64,000 nucleotides of DNA, from the NCBI RefSeq assembly GCF_028735875.1, contig NZ_CP117834.1, positions 3,460,001 through 3,524,000 on the forward strand. Reading direction: 5' to 3'. The translations under genes and the position numbers were made by a program. The DNA is from Shouchella hunanensis (GTDB taxonomy: Bacteria > Bacillota > Bacilli > Bacillales > Bacillaceae_D). Of this stretch, positions 1-9,079 are shown piece by piece (position 1 is the first letter of the stretch; each line of letters opens with the position of its first letter). The notes below the pieces were generated by a model, which worked only from the letters and a program-made list of their open reading frames with translations, did no database searches and was not told the DNA's origin.

Positions 1-330
1 CTTCGCTCTCTACCAATCAGTACGATTGTCATGACTTTTTTTGTTATTTTGGCATTTATCTTTTTAGCAACGTCTCTTGATTCGGCAAGCTATGTGTTAG
101 CATCCATCGCAACAAAAGAGTTAAAAGACGAACAAGAACCGGCTAGATGGCATCGTGTCATTTGGGGCGTTATTCTTTCTTTACTTGCCATTTCATTAAT
201 TAGTGTTGGTGCGCTACGGGTTGTGCAAACATCCGCAGTCATTGTAGCGGTTCCTGTTGTTGTGTTATATGGCTTATTTACGGTTTCACTTGTTCGCTCA
301 TTAAAAAAAGATTTTCCTAAAGGAGGCTAA
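1..330 (+). CDS. BCCT family transporter, C-terminal fragment
   Basis: The reading frame is open from the first base of the window and ends at a TAA, so this is the 3' end of a longer gene. The visible ~109 residues hold two or three hydrophobic segments around a short cytoplasmic loop. The pattern LDSASYVLAS followed by PARWHRVIWG is typical of the last membrane helices of betaine/carnitine/choline transporters (BCCT), which import compatible solutes with Na+ or H+. The substrate cannot be told from this end. The next gene starts 2 bp after the stop, so the two are probably co-transcribed. Family call is fairly good; everything upstream is outside the window. Confidence 0.75.
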   Translation, partial: LRSLPISTIVMTFFVILAFIFLATSLDSASYVLASIATKELKDEQEPARWHRVIWGVILSLLAISLISVGALRVVQTSAVIVAVPVVVLYGLFTVSLVRSLKKDFPKGG

Positions 331-332
331 CG

Positions 333-2387
333 ATGGTTTTTAATGTTCGAGATTCAAAGCTTCATATTAAAGAAGATTACCATTATGACATTGAGGTAAT
401 GGAACACAGTTGGATACCCATGTCTGATGGAACCAAGCTAGCAGCAAAAATATGGCTTCCGAAAGGAGCTCAAAACCAACCGGTTCCTGCAGTGCTTGAA
501 TATTTACCTTATCGAAAAAATGACTTTACTGCTTTACGTGATTCCATTCGGCACCCATACTTTGCCGGTCATGGGTATGCAAGCATTCGTGTTGACATCC
601 GTGGAACCGGTGATTCAGACGGGATTTTGCATGATGAATATTTGCCACAGGAACAAGAGGATGCGCTTGAGATTTTAGCGTGGCTAGAAGATCAACCGTG
701 GTGCACTGGTGATGTAGGCATGATTGGTAAATCATGGGGTGGATTTAATGGCTTACAAGTGGCTAAACATCAGCCAAAACAGTTAAAAGCTGTTATTACG
801 CTATGCTCGACGGATGATCGTTACGCGGATGATGTGCACTATATGGGAGGGAATATTTTAGCGTCAGACATGCTGTGGTGGTCGTCAACAATGTTTGCTT
901 ATAACGCAAGGCCGCAAGATCCCGTTGTAGTCGGTGAATCATGGTACAAAAATTGGCTTGAGCGGTTAGAAAAAACACCCCCATATGTAGAGAAGTGGCT
1001 AACCCATCAACACCGAGATGACTATTGGAAACAAGGGTCTGTCAATGAAGATTATGAAGCAATGACTGTTCCAGTATTTGCTGTCGGTGGCTGGGCTGAC
1101 GGTTATACGAATGCGATCTTTAGAATGCTAGAACATTTCTCGGGTCCGAAAAAAGGGTTAATTGGGCCGTGGGTACATGAATATCCTGAAGTGGCAATTC
1201 CAGGTCCAGCAGTTGGTTTTTTACAAGAATGTGTACGCTGGTGGGATCACTGGTTAAAAGGTGTAAATACAGGCATAATGGATGAACCAATGCTAACCGC
1301 TTGGCAACAAGAAAGCATCAAGCCTGCCGTTCATTATGAAGAACGTCCAGGTAAGTGGATTTTTGAGGACTCTTGGAAAGATGCAGAAAGACAGCAGCAA
1401 ACCTTTTCATTAACAAGCGCTGGCAAGCTGACGCTTGAAAGAGCAGAGGATGCGACTATTTCTTTAGCAAGTGTTCAACAGCATGGCTTATACAGTGGCG
1501 TTTGGTGTCCATTCGGGCAAGAAGGGGATATGCCGTCAGATCAGCGAATGGAAAAAGGCTTAAGTACAACGTTTACGACAGAACCGCTTGACGACGCGCT
1601 TCATTTACTTGGTCTGCCGAAAGTGACTATTCAGTTCAAAAGTAATAAAGCGGATGCGCTCATTGCCGCAAGACTATGTGATGTTGCCCCTGATGGCGCA
1701 GAGACCATGATTAGCTTTGGCATGTTAAATTTGAACCATTTACATGGTCATGCGTTTCCAGAAGCGCTTGAGCTAGGACAAGAATACACGGCAACCATTC
1801 AGCTCAATGCAGTCGGTATTCGTATTCCGAAAGGTCATCGCTTGCAGCTTGCTTTATCGCCAACGTACTGGCCCCATGCATGGCCATCGAAAGAAGAAGC
1901 AACTATTGAAATTGTGACTGGCACAAGTACGGTGCTCCAATTGCCGGTTCGCGATGATGGCGCACATGCACAAGATGGGGAATGGCCGTTTGAAAAGCCA
2001 GAAGCTGCTCCAGTGATGGGAAGAGAAATTTTAAGAAAAGAATCTAGATACCGTCACATCAACTATGATCTTCTAAGCGAACGTTGGGTGCTAGACGACT
2101 TCTCGGATGAAGGCAAACGGAAGCTACCTGCAAATGGACTAGAATATGGTAGTACGAATCGTAACGTTTACACGATACGTGAAGGCGATCCGCTTTCTGC
2201 AGAAGCCCACTGTAAATGGGAACTCACCCTTGGACGAGGTGATTGGCAAACAGAAGTTCATACAGACAGTAAAATGACCGCTGACAAAACCAATTTCTAT
2301 TTAGAAAACACTTTAAAAGCATACTTGCGCGATGAGTTAGTCTTCGAGAAAACGTGGGAAAAGATGATTCCGCGTGATTTTCAATAA
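333..2387 (+). CDS. CocE/NonD family serine hydrolase (Xaa-Pro peptidase-like)
   Basis: A 684-residue protein with an alpha/beta hydrolase domain in the N-terminal half and a beta-rich X-Pro dipeptidyl-peptidase C-terminal type domain. The nucleophile elbow is GKSWGG, with Ser134 as the likely catalytic serine; the oxyanion-side motif RGTGDSDG is at about residues 90-97. Members of this family cleave esters or acyl bonds (cocaine esterase, glutaryl-7-ACA acylase, X-Pro dipeptidyl peptidase). No signal peptide is visible, so it is probably cytoplasmic. The start has a GGAGG site 7-8 bp upstream and follows the BCCT gene directly, suggesting that the substrate enters through that transporter; this is inference. 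Substrate unknown. Confidence 0.85.
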   Translation: MVFNVRDSKLHIKEDYHYDIEVMEHSWIPMSDGTKLAAKIWLPKGAQNQPVPAVLEYLPYRKNDFTALRDSIRHPYFAGHGYASIRVDIRGTGDSDGILHDEYLPQEQEDALEILAWLEDQPWCTGDVGMIGKSWGGFNGLQVAKHQPKQLKAVITLCSTDDRYADDVHYMGGNILASDMLWWSSTMFAYNARPQDPVVVGESWYKNWLERLEKTPPYVEKWLTHQHRDDYWKQGSVNEDYEAMTVPVFAVGGWADGYTNAIFRMLEHFSGPKKGLIGPWVHEYPEVAIPGPAVGFLQECVRWWDHWLKGVNTGIMDEPMLTAWQQESIKPAVHYEERPGKWIFEDSWKDAERQQQTFSLTSAGKLTLERAEDATISLASVQQHGLYSGVWCPFGQEGDMPSDQRMEKGLSTTFTTEPLDDALHLLGLPKVTIQFKSNKADALIAARLCDVAPDGAETMISFGMLNLNHLHGHAFPEALELGQEYTATIQLNAVGIRIPKGHRLQLALSPTYWPHAWPSKEEATIEIVTGTSTVLQLPVRDDGAHAQDGEWPFEKPEAAPVMGREILRKESRYRHINYDLLSERWVLDDFSDEGKRKLPANGLEYGSTNRNVYTIREGDPLSAEAHCKWELTLGRGDWQTEVHTDSKMTADKTNFYLENTLKAYLRDELVFEKTWEKMIPRDFQ

Positions 2388-2397
2388 TAGTGTGCAT

Positions 2398-2424
2398 AAC
2401 CCTTCCTAGATTGCAGGAGGGGTT
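2398..2424 (+). terminator. Hairpin after the CocE-type hydrolase gene
   Basis: Inverted repeat AACCCTTCCT/AGGAGGGGTT with a 7-nt loop, 10 bp after the stop codon, followed only by a weak T-rich stretch. Likely terminator, but not ideal. Confidence 0.5.
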
Positions 2425-2534
2425 AATTTACCCATTCATTTATAAAATAGAAAGAAAAGAGTGCGTTGCGTTTAAAAGCACGAAAACGAAACACTTTTAT
2501 CTGTCTTTTCAATTAACTTTTTACTTTTGACTGA

Positions 2535-2585
2535 ATCCTATGCTAGGATAAACGTAGCTTCTCTCGTAGAGGCTTTTTCTTTTTT
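2535..2585 (+). terminator. Double hairpin with T-run ahead of the M20 hydrolase gene
   Basis: Two adjacent hairpins: ATCCTA-TGC-TAGGAT at 2535-2549 and AGCTTCT/AGAGGCT at 2556-2574, the second followed by a long T-rich tract to about 2585. The structure ends about 50 bp before the next start codon. It could be a back-up terminator for the upstream operon or an attenuator in the leader of the amidohydrolase gene. Confidence 0.5.
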
Positions 2586-2633
2586 AGTCAATGAAATGGC
2601 TACCATAGAAACTAACTAAAATGAGGGACAACG

Positions 2634-3881
2634 ATGAATCAAGCTATCGATCATTTAGAAACAATCAATCGATTTACATCAACAGCTAATGAAAAAGAGG
2701 GGATTACACGACTAGCTTATAGCCTAGAGGAAAAAGAGGCGAAGCAATGGTTAATGGATTCTTGTGAGCAATTAGGTTTAACAGTACGAGAAGATGAAGC
2801 TGGAAACATGATTGCGAGACGAGAAGGAAAAGACGCAAATCTTCCGGCAGTAGCGTTTGGCTCTCATCTTGATACAGTCTATCAAGCAGGACAATACGAT
2901 GGTGCATTAGGTGTCATCGCTGGATTAGATGTATTAAGACAATTAAATGAAGAAGGAATTAACACCGATCATCCTCTTGAATTAATCGCGTTCACATGTG
3001 AAGAATCAGCGCGATTTGGTGTGTCTACTGTAGGAAGTAAAGCGATGGCTCAACAAGTCGATAGAGTAGCATGTCAATCCCTCGTGGATAAAGATGGAAC
3101 GACCTTTACAGATGCGCTAGCAAGTGTCGATTTATCGGTGGATGACATAGAGCGTGCAGAAAGGCAGCCAGATGAATTAAAAGCATTTGTCGAACTACAT
3201 ATTGAGCAAGCAAAGCAACTCGAAAGACAAGAGAAAACGATAGGAGTCGTAACGGGTATTGCTGCGCCTCATCGACTTTTTCTTGTTGTGAAAGGAGAAA
3301 CCTCTCATTCTGGCACGACGGCTATGGAAGACCGTCATGATGCTTTACTCGCCGCTGCGGAGTTGAGTTTAGAATTAGAACATCAATCGATTATGGAAAA
3401 AGATTGGAATACGTTTGCTACGGTAGGTACACTTCACGTGGTTAATGGTGCCATGAATACTGTACCTGGAAGAGTCGAGTTGAAAATCGATATTCGCAGT
3501 CAATATGTTCATTCACGAAATCGTATCATCACAAAGTTAAAACAAAAAATAAGCGATGTCCAAAAACAAAGAGGTGTGGTCATTGATATTGAACATGAAG
3601 AAAAAACACAACCTGTACAAATGAATGCGCGCATTCGTAGCCTAATTACGACGATTTGTAAAGAAAAGAATATACCACATATGGCGTTACCCAGTGGAGC
3701 TGGTCATGATTCAATGAATATGGCAAGGCGTTGGCCAACGGCAATGGTTTTTGTTCCTTCGGTAGATGGGGTGAGTCATCATCCGTCTGAATATACAAAA
3801 GAAGAGGATTGTTTAGTTGGAATAGAAGTGCTAAAAGAGACGGTTATACAACTTGCAAATAAAGATGTTTTACTAAGTTAG
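2634..3881 (+). CDS. M20 family Zn amidohydrolase (N-carbamoyl-L-amino acid hydrolase / allantoate amidohydrolase type)
   Basis: A 415-residue protein of the AmaB/HyuC/AllC group, which hydrolyses N-carbamoyl or ureido amides. The metal-binding pattern is visible: GSHLDTV (about residue 81), the bridging Asp in YDGALG, Glu-Glu in TCEESARFG, and a later HIEQ. The inserted dimerisation or lid domain lies at about 210-330 (THSGTT-like segment), and the last metal His is in VSHHPSEY. The length fits the family (about 400-430). An RBS GAGGG lies 6 bp upstream of the ATG. It stands alone between terminators, so no partner genes reveal the substrate; carbamoyl-amino acids, allantoate and ureidoglycolate all remain possible. 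Confidence 0.85.
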   Translation: MNQAIDHLETINRFTSTANEKEGITRLAYSLEEKEAKQWLMDSCEQLGLTVREDEAGNMIARREGKDANLPAVAFGSHLDTVYQAGQYDGALGVIAGLDVLRQLNEEGINTDHPLELIAFTCEESARFGVSTVGSKAMAQQVDRVACQSLVDKDGTTFTDALASVDLSVDDIERAERQPDELKAFVELHIEQAKQLERQEKTIGVVTGIAAPHRLFLVVKGETSHSGTTAMEDRHDALLAAAELSLELEHQSIMEKDWNTFATVGTLHVVNGAMNTVPGRVELKIDIRSQYVHSRNRIITKLKQKISDVQKQRGVVIDIEHEEKTQPVQMNARIRSLITTICKEKNIPHMALPSGAGHDSMNMARRWPTAMVFVPSVDGVSHHPSEYTKEEDCLVGIEVLKETVIQLANKDVLLS

Positions 3882-3930
3882 TGGAATTTTTTTATATAGA
3901 AACGATTTCTTTAACTGCACGTAATAGAGG

Positions 3931-3963
3931 AACCGCAAATCTTAAATGGATTTGTGGTTTTTT
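3931..3963 (+). terminator. Rho-independent terminator after the M20 hydrolase
   Basis: Stem AACCGCAAATC/GATTTGTGGTT with a 7-nt loop followed by a T-run. Confidence 0.85.
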
Positions 3964-4078
3964 AGCATTTTGCCACTAAGTCACGCTTATAAATAATGGA
4001 TATATTTTAGTGATTTTAGGATTTCAGCTTTGCTGTTCTTGCGATAGGATAGAGCTAGAAACAAGAGGAGGGGTTATT

Positions 4079-5104
4079 GTGAAAGCGCTTAAATTAATTG
4101 GTTTTTCTCTATGCGCCGTAGTGGCTTTAACGGCTTGTGGTGAATCAAGCTCAGGCTCAGGTGAAGGGGAACTCGTTATTTATACAACAAGAAGTGAAAA
4201 CTTAAATGAAGCGGTTATTCCGAAATTTGAAGAAGAAACGGGCATTAAGGTACAAACCATTTCAGCAGGAACAGGAGAGGTGGTTACTCGAGTAGAGTCA
4301 GAGCGTAATAATCCACAAGGGGATATATTATGGGCAGCTGATGTCACCATGCTTCATGACAAAACGGATTTATTTGAGGAGTATGTATCTCCTGAAGATG
4401 AGTTTATGATGGAAGGATTCAAAAATACAACAGGCTTTTTCTCGCCAGCTTTTTCAGATCCAACTGTCTTTATTGTGAACACGGACTTAGTTGGTGATGT
4501 TGAAATTGACAGTTTCCAAGACTTATTAAACCCAGCATTGAAGGGGCGGATTGCGTTTGGCGATCCTGTTAATTCAAGCTCTGCTTTCCAATCGTTAGTA
4601 GCGATGCTTTATGCGGCAGGTGATGGCGATCCCTTAGCTGATGAGGCTTGGACATTTGTAGAAGCGTTTCTTGAAAATCTAGACGGAAAAGTCCAAGGAA
4701 GTTCAGGACAAGTGCATAGAGGGGTAGCAGACGGAGAATATACAGTGGGACTAACATGGGAAGATCCAGTTATTCATTATATTCAAAGTGGTGCACCTGT
4801 TGAAGTTGTTTTCCCAACTGAAGGTGTAGTGTATCCAGGTCAATCTGTTCAAATCATAAAGGGAACCGATAATTTAGAAGGTGCGAAGAAGTTCATTGAC
4901 TATGTCTTATCTGAAGAAGTGCAAAGTCGTACAGGCATGGAGCTAACGGTTCGTCCTTTACGTGAAGGTGTTGAAGTTGCCGATTACATGACGCCTCAAG
5001 ATGAAATTCATCTATTTGAAGAATACGATGAAGATTATATTATCGAGCATACAGATGAAATCACGGCACGCTATGTAGATGTGCTTGAACAATCAATGAA
5101 TTAA
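4079..5104 (+). CDS. ABC transporter substrate-binding lipoprotein, ferric iron/AfuA type
   Basis: A 341-residue lipoprotein. I place the start at the GTG at 4079, because AGGAGGGG lies 5 bp upstream and the protein then begins with a short charged segment, a hydrophobic core and the lipobox LTAC. The rest is an extracellular solute-binding fold of the iron(III)/AfuA/PotD superfamily: ELVIYTTRSE at the mature start, FEEETGIKV, and TWEDPVIHYIQSGAP in the hinge region. It is the first gene of a three-gene importer. Ferric iron, phosphorylated sugars and 2-aminoethylphosphonate are all carried by close relatives. No Fur box is evident upstream, so iron is not the obvious choice; substrate unassigned. 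Confidence 0.85.
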   Translation: MKALKLIGFSLCAVVALTACGESSSGSGEGELVIYTTRSENLNEAVIPKFEEETGIKVQTISAGTGEVVTRVESERNNPQGDILWAADVTMLHDKTDLFEEYVSPEDEFMMEGFKNTTGFFSPAFSDPTVFIVNTDLVGDVEIDSFQDLLNPALKGRIAFGDPVNSSSAFQSLVAMLYAAGDGDPLADEAWTFVEAFLENLDGKVQGSSGQVHRGVADGEYTVGLTWEDPVIHYIQSGAPVEVVFPTEGVVYPGQSVQIIKGTDNLEGAKKFIDYVLSEEVQSRTGMELTVRPLREGVEVADYMTPQDEIHLFEEYDEDYIIEHTDEITARYVDVLEQSMN

Positions 5105-5175
5105 GAAATAGGATATGCAGGGTACGGTTAGGCTCTGCATATCTCTTTTTAATAGATATAAAGGGGGAACCATTC

Positions 5176-6270
5176 ATGAGTGTTGCCATTCATATAGAAA
5201 ACGTTGTCAAAAAATATGAGAATCAAACTGTGATTGATGGACTGTCATTAGAAATAAAAAAAGGAGAACTGTTTACTCTTCTTGGCCCTTCTGGTTGTGG
5301 AAAAACGACATTACTACGCATGATTATCGGCTTTAACTCCATTGAAGGAGGCGCAATAAAGCTAGATGATGAGGTCATTAATAACATCCCAGTGAACAAG
5401 AGAAAGATGGGAATGGTTTTTCAAAATTACGCTATTTTCCCACATATGACTGTTGCGGAAAACATTGCATTCGGGTTGAAAGCACAACATCAAGATAAAT
5501 CATCTATGAAAAGCCGAATTGAAGAAATGATGAAAGTTGTTCGAATTGAAGAGCATCAGGCTAAAAAACCGGATAAGCTTTCTGGTGGACAACAGCAACG
5601 AGTTGCGCTTGCCCGCGCTTTAGTTATTAATCCGAAGGTATTGTTAATGGATGAGCCTTTATCGAACCTGGATGCAAAATTAAGAGTGGAGATGCGAAAT
5701 GCGATTAAAGACATTCAGCAAGAAGTCGGCATAACAACGGTTTATGTAACCCACGATCAAGAAGAGGCGTTAGCGATTTCTGATCGTATTGCGGTAATGA
5801 ATAAAGGTGTTATTCAACAAATCGATAAGCCGGAAACGATTTATTTACGCCCGCGTACCCTTTTCGTTGCTCAATTTATAGGCACGTCAAACGTCATCAA
5901 AGCAACTGTTGAAAAGGTCGGGGATGATAGCTACCTTGTATTCAATGAACAGTATAAAGAGAAGCTTACTACGTTAAGTGATGCTGCAAAAAATGGGCAG
6001 GAGGTATTGGTTTCCGTTCGCCCTCAAGAATTTGTTGTAACGTCTGATGTGAATACAATCGCTGGAACAGTCAATAAAACGATGTTCTTAGGAATTAACA
6101 CACATTATTTTGTCACATTAACGACAGGAGAAACGGTAGAAGTTGTACAAAATATTGAAGATCATGCCATTATTCCAGAAGGAACAACGGTACAAGTAAA
6201 GGTGAAACCAGCACTTATTAACGTGTTTGATTCTTCAACAGAAGAGACGCTAATAAAGGCAGGTGGCTGA
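5176..6270 (+). CDS. ABC transporter ATP-binding protein, ferric/polyamine type with TOBE domain
   Basis: A 364-residue import ATPase. Walker A is GPSGCGKTT (about 37-45), the Q-loop is in MVFQNYAIFPHMT, the signature is LSGGQQQR, Walker B is VLLMDEPLSNLD and the switch His is in VTHDQEEA. A C-terminal TOBE-like regulatory domain follows from about residue 240. The RBS AAGGGGG precedes the ATG. It lies 71 bp after the binding-protein gene and overlaps or abuts the permease gene, so the three form one operon and one importer. Confidence 0.93.
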   Translation: MSVAIHIENVVKKYENQTVIDGLSLEIKKGELFTLLGPSGCGKTTLLRMIIGFNSIEGGAIKLDDEVINNIPVNKRKMGMVFQNYAIFPHMTVAENIAFGLKAQHQDKSSMKSRIEEMMKVVRIEEHQAKKPDKLSGGQQQRVALARALVINPKVLLMDEPLSNLDAKLRVEMRNAIKDIQQEVGITTVYVTHDQEEALAISDRIAVMNKGVIQQIDKPETIYLRPRTLFVAQFIGTSNVIKATVEKVGDDSYLVFNEQYKEKLTTLSDAAKNGQEVLVSVRPQEFVVTSDVNTIAGTVNKTMFLGINTHYFVTLTTGETVEVVQNIEDHAIIPEGTTVQVKVKPALINVFDSSTEETLIKAGG

Positions 6271-6271
6271 A

Positions 6272-7924
6272 GTGCTTCGTAAATATGCAAATGGATGGAA
6301 TCTGATTACGCTTTTTATTCTGTTATTTTTCGCGTTGTTCATCTTATTTCCAGTTGTCCTTGTGTTAAATAAAAGTGTGTACAATGCAGAAACCGGATTT
6401 ACGTTGCAACATTTTGCCCATTTCTTTGATCGTAAATTTTATTGGGTTACGTTGTGGAATAGTATTAAAGTGACCATTGTTGCAACATTACTTGCTGTTT
6501 TAATTGGGCTGCCACTTGCTTATATCCTAAGAAGAGTGAAAATCTTTGGCAGTAAAGCGATCCAAATTTTAATTATTGTTTCGTACATCTCTCCGCCATT
6601 TATTGGTGCCTATGCATGGATTCAGTTGCTTGGACGTGGTGGGGTTATTACAAAGTTTGTAAACGATACGTTTGGTTTGAATTATGATGGCATTTATGGG
6701 TTTGCAGGAATTGTCCTTGTGCTAACGTTACAGTCCTTCCCGTTAATTTTTATTTACATTTCAGGTGCGTTGAAAAATGTTGATAATTCGTTAATTGAAG
6801 CCGCGGAAAGCCTTGGATATTCTGGGTTTCAGCGGATGTTAAAAATTGTTGTACCACTCATTACACCAACCCTTTTAGCCAGTGCGCTTCTTGTTTTTAT
6901 GCGCGTTATTGCTGACTTTGGTACACCTATGCTGATTGGTGAAGGCTACCGAACCATACCCGTGTTAATTTACACGCAGTTTATGAGTGAAGTTGGTGGA
7001 GATGCTGGCTTCGCAGCAGCCATTGCAACCATTTTTATTATCGTAACAATCGCTTTGTTCCTTGTACAGCGCATTATTTCGAGACAATATTCGTATTCAA
7101 TGTCGGCACTAAAGCCGATGGAGGTTAAAAAATCATTTGGGATAAAGAACGTGTTAAGCCATAGCGTTGTGTATGTGATTGCACTTTTATCGATCTTGCC
7201 ACAGCTTGTTGTTATCTATACGTCCTTTTTAGAAACAACTGGTGGTCAAGTCTACACAGGGCGTTTTTCACTTCAAAATTACGAAACCATTTTGTTTAAT
7301 CGTGATTTATCAATGATTTTAAATACGTATAAGCTGGGATTTTTTGCGATAATTATAATCGTCATTATCGGGATCTTTATTTCTTACCTAACGGTCCGGA
7401 AGCGTAACCGCATTACGTCTACACTTGATACCATTTCGATGCTTCCATTTGTTATTCCAGGTTCGGTGCTTGGTATTGCGCTCGTTTTTGCTTTTAATGA
7501 TGCACCCTTTTTCTGGACTGGAACAGCATTTATCATGGTGTTGGCCTTTGTTATTCGTCGAATGCCGTATACGATTCGCTCAAGTACCGCCATTATTAGT
7601 CAAATTAGTCCGAGTATGGAAGAAGCTGCGATTAGCCTCGGCGCATCAGAGAAGCGTACATTCTTTAAAGTGGTCGTTCCAATGATGATGCCTGGCGTAT
7701 TAGCGGGGGCAATTATGAGTTGGATTACAATATTAGGCGAATTAAGTGCATCCATCATTCTATACTCTAGTAATACCCAAACCCTCGCCGTGTCCATTTA
7801 TTCTGAAGTGATCAGAGGGAACTTTGGAAATGCGTCTGCTTACTCAGCGATATTAACGATCACATCCATTCTATCTCTATTACTATTTTTTAAATTAACA
7901 GGAAAGAAAGAGATGAATTTATGA
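6272..7924 (+). CDS. ABC transporter permease, two-domain FbpB/AfuB type
   Basis: About 550 residues with roughly 12 membrane helices in two homologous halves. Each half carries its own EAA loop: EAAESLGYSGFQRM in the first and EEAAISLGASEKRTF in the second. In iron(III) and AfuABC importers both halves are often fused like this, whereas polyamine systems use two separate proteins. I prefer the GTG at 6272, just after the ATPase stop and 8 bp from an AGG site; an in-frame GTG at 6263 would overlap the ATPase gene by 8 bp. A strong terminator follows directly. Confidence 0.9.
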   Translation: MLRKYANGWNLITLFILLFFALFILFPVVLVLNKSVYNAETGFTLQHFAHFFDRKFYWVTLWNSIKVTIVATLLAVLIGLPLAYILRRVKIFGSKAIQILIIVSYISPPFIGAYAWIQLLGRGGVITKFVNDTFGLNYDGIYGFAGIVLVLTLQSFPLIFIYISGALKNVDNSLIEAAESLGYSGFQRMLKIVVPLITPTLLASALLVFMRVIADFGTPMLIGEGYRTIPVLIYTQFMSEVGGDAGFAAAIATIFIIVTIALFLVQRIISRQYSYSMSALKPMEVKKSFGIKNVLSHSVVYVIALLSILPQLVVIYTSFLETTGGQVYTGRFSLQNYETILFNRDLSMILNTYKLGFFAIIIIVIIGIFISYLTVRKRNRITSTLDTISMLPFVIPGSVLGIALVFAFNDAPFFWTGTAFIMVLAFVIRRMPYTIRSSTAIISQISPSMEEAAISLGASEKRTFFKVVVPMMMPGVLAGAIMSWITILGELSASIILYSSNTQTLAVSIYSEVIRGNFGNASAYSAILTITSILSLLLFFKLTGKKEMNL

Positions 7925-7928
7925 TAGA

Positions 7929-7962
7929 AGCCCAACCGGTTTATCCGGCTGGGCTTTTGTTT
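7929..7962 (+). terminator. Terminator between the ABC importer and the lacI-type gene
   Basis: An 11-bp stem AGCCCAACCGG/CCGGCTGGGCT with a TTTAT loop and a T-rich tail. It lies between convergent genes and may also serve the minus-strand regulator gene. Confidence 0.85.
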
Positions 7963-7963
7963 T

Positions 7964-8935
7964 TTATTGCTTGGATATATGCGATGATGCGCGCACAACA
8001 AGCTCCGGAACAAGCTCTCGAACAAGTCCTTCTTCTCCTGCGATTAACCGCAATAGTTCTTGAACAAGGGATTTTGCAAGTTTTTCAACCGGTACACCGA
8101 CTGCTGTAAGAGGGACGTCTGCTTCAGCTTGTTGAGGAATATTGTCATAAGAGACTAGGGCAACATCCTCTGGAATAGTTAAACCGGCCTGACGAATTGC
8201 TCGAACCGTACCGACTGCAATGTCGTAGCTTGAACAAATAAGTGATTCGGGTAACGGACTTTTAGCAAGGAGAGCAGATAGAGCGGTAAAGCCATCTATA
8301 CTGTTAAGTCCTTTTGTATCAATTAAAATAGGCTTCAGACCGCGTTTTTTTAGTGCGTCTAGATAGCCAGTTTGTTTAGCTAGCTGGCGTCGACCAATAC
8401 CGTCAACCATCCCAACATAACCGATTGAAGAGTAGCCGGATTCAACAAGTGTTGAAACAGCTAATTCCATCGCATATTCGTGCTGTACACCTACGGTTGG
8501 AAACTGGTTAATACCTGGCACACCATAAGACAGAAGGGGCATATCAAGCTGAGCAGGTAATTGATTTTGAGGGATATCTTCTTCAAATAGAAGAATGGCA
8601 TCACTACGCATTCGCGAAAAAAGAGCGATCGCTTCGGTTGGATCACTAATGGATAATAAAATATTCTTTCCTTCATCAGCCATCATTTTGTTAACGTGTC
8701 GAGCAAGCTCTGTTAAAGCAACACGGTTTATTTCTGGCCAAACGAGCCCAACTGTATTCGTTCGCTTCGTAACGAGATGTTTAGCAGCAAAATTTGGTGT
8801 GTAGCCAAGCTGCTTTGCCTTGTTTAAAATCGTTGTTTTCGTCTCGGGTTTAACGAGCGGGCTATCGTTTAGCGCTTTGGACACCGTAGAATAGCTAACA
8901 TTGGCTGCTCGAGCGATGTCTTTTATCGTAACCAT
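7964..8935 (-). CDS. LacI family transcriptional regulator of the TRAP/GH31/uronate cluster
   Basis: A 323-residue repressor. The N-terminal helix-turn-helix reads MVTIKDIARAANVSYSTVSKAL, followed by the hinge helix, then a periplasmic-binding-like effector domain. I start it at the ATG at 8935, which places the LacI family's conserved N terminus first; an AAAGGAG site lies about 11 bp upstream. It is divergent from the TRAP transporter operon. The intergenic region carries a perfect 18-bp palindrome with the central CG typical of LacI operators, so it very probably controls that operon and itself. The inducer is probably a sugar acid or an oligosaccharide; this is inferred from the neighbours. 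Confidence 0.92.
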   Translation of the reverse strand: MVTIKDIARAANVSYSTVSKALNDSPLVKPETKTTILNKAKQLGYTPNFAAKHLVTKRTNTVGLVWPEINRVALTELARHVNKMMADEGKNILLSISDPTEAIALFSRMRSDAILLFEEDIPQNQLPAQLDMPLLSYGVPGINQFPTVGVQHEYAMELAVSTLVESGYSSIGYVGMVDGIGRRQLAKQTGYLDALKKRGLKPILIDTKGLNSIDGFTALSALLAKSPLPESLICSSYDIAVGTVRAIRQAGLTIPEDVALVSYDNIPQQAEADVPLTAVGVPVEKLAKSLVQELLRLIAGEEGLVRELVPELVVRASSHISKQ

Positions 8936-8994
8936 GGTCCATTTAACTCCTTTATGTAACCTCATTTCTTATTATTTTACGTAGTTTTTACGAA

Positions 8995-9012
8995 AATAAC
9001 AACGTTTTCATT
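8995..9012. promoter_or_regulatory. Secondary LacI-type operator (degenerate)
   Basis: The sequence AATAACAACGTTTTCATT matches the perfect operator at 9043-9060 fully in its left half and partly in its right half. Centre-to-centre distance is 48 bp, suitable for looping or cooperative binding. Confidence 0.6.
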
Positions 9013-9017
9013 GATTT

Positions 9018-9031
9018 TGGACACGCTTTCA
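9018..9031 (+). promoter_or_regulatory. cre-like catabolite repression site
   Basis: TGGACACGCTTTCA fits 12 of 14 positions of the Bacillus CcpA consensus TGWAANCGNTNWCA. It lies between the two LacI-type operators upstream of the TRAP operon. Confidence 0.5.
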
Positions 9032-9042
9032 TTTATATTAAA

Positions 9043-9060
9043 AATAACAACGTTGTTATT
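9043..9060. promoter_or_regulatory. Primary LacI-type operator, perfect palindrome
   Basis: AATAACAACGTTGTTATT is an 18-bp perfect palindrome with the central CG step typical of LacI-family operators. It lies 20 bp upstream of the TRAP binding-protein start, so bound repressor would block initiation or early elongation. Confidence 0.75.
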
Positions 9061-9079
9061 ATCAGAGGAGGAACGAATT

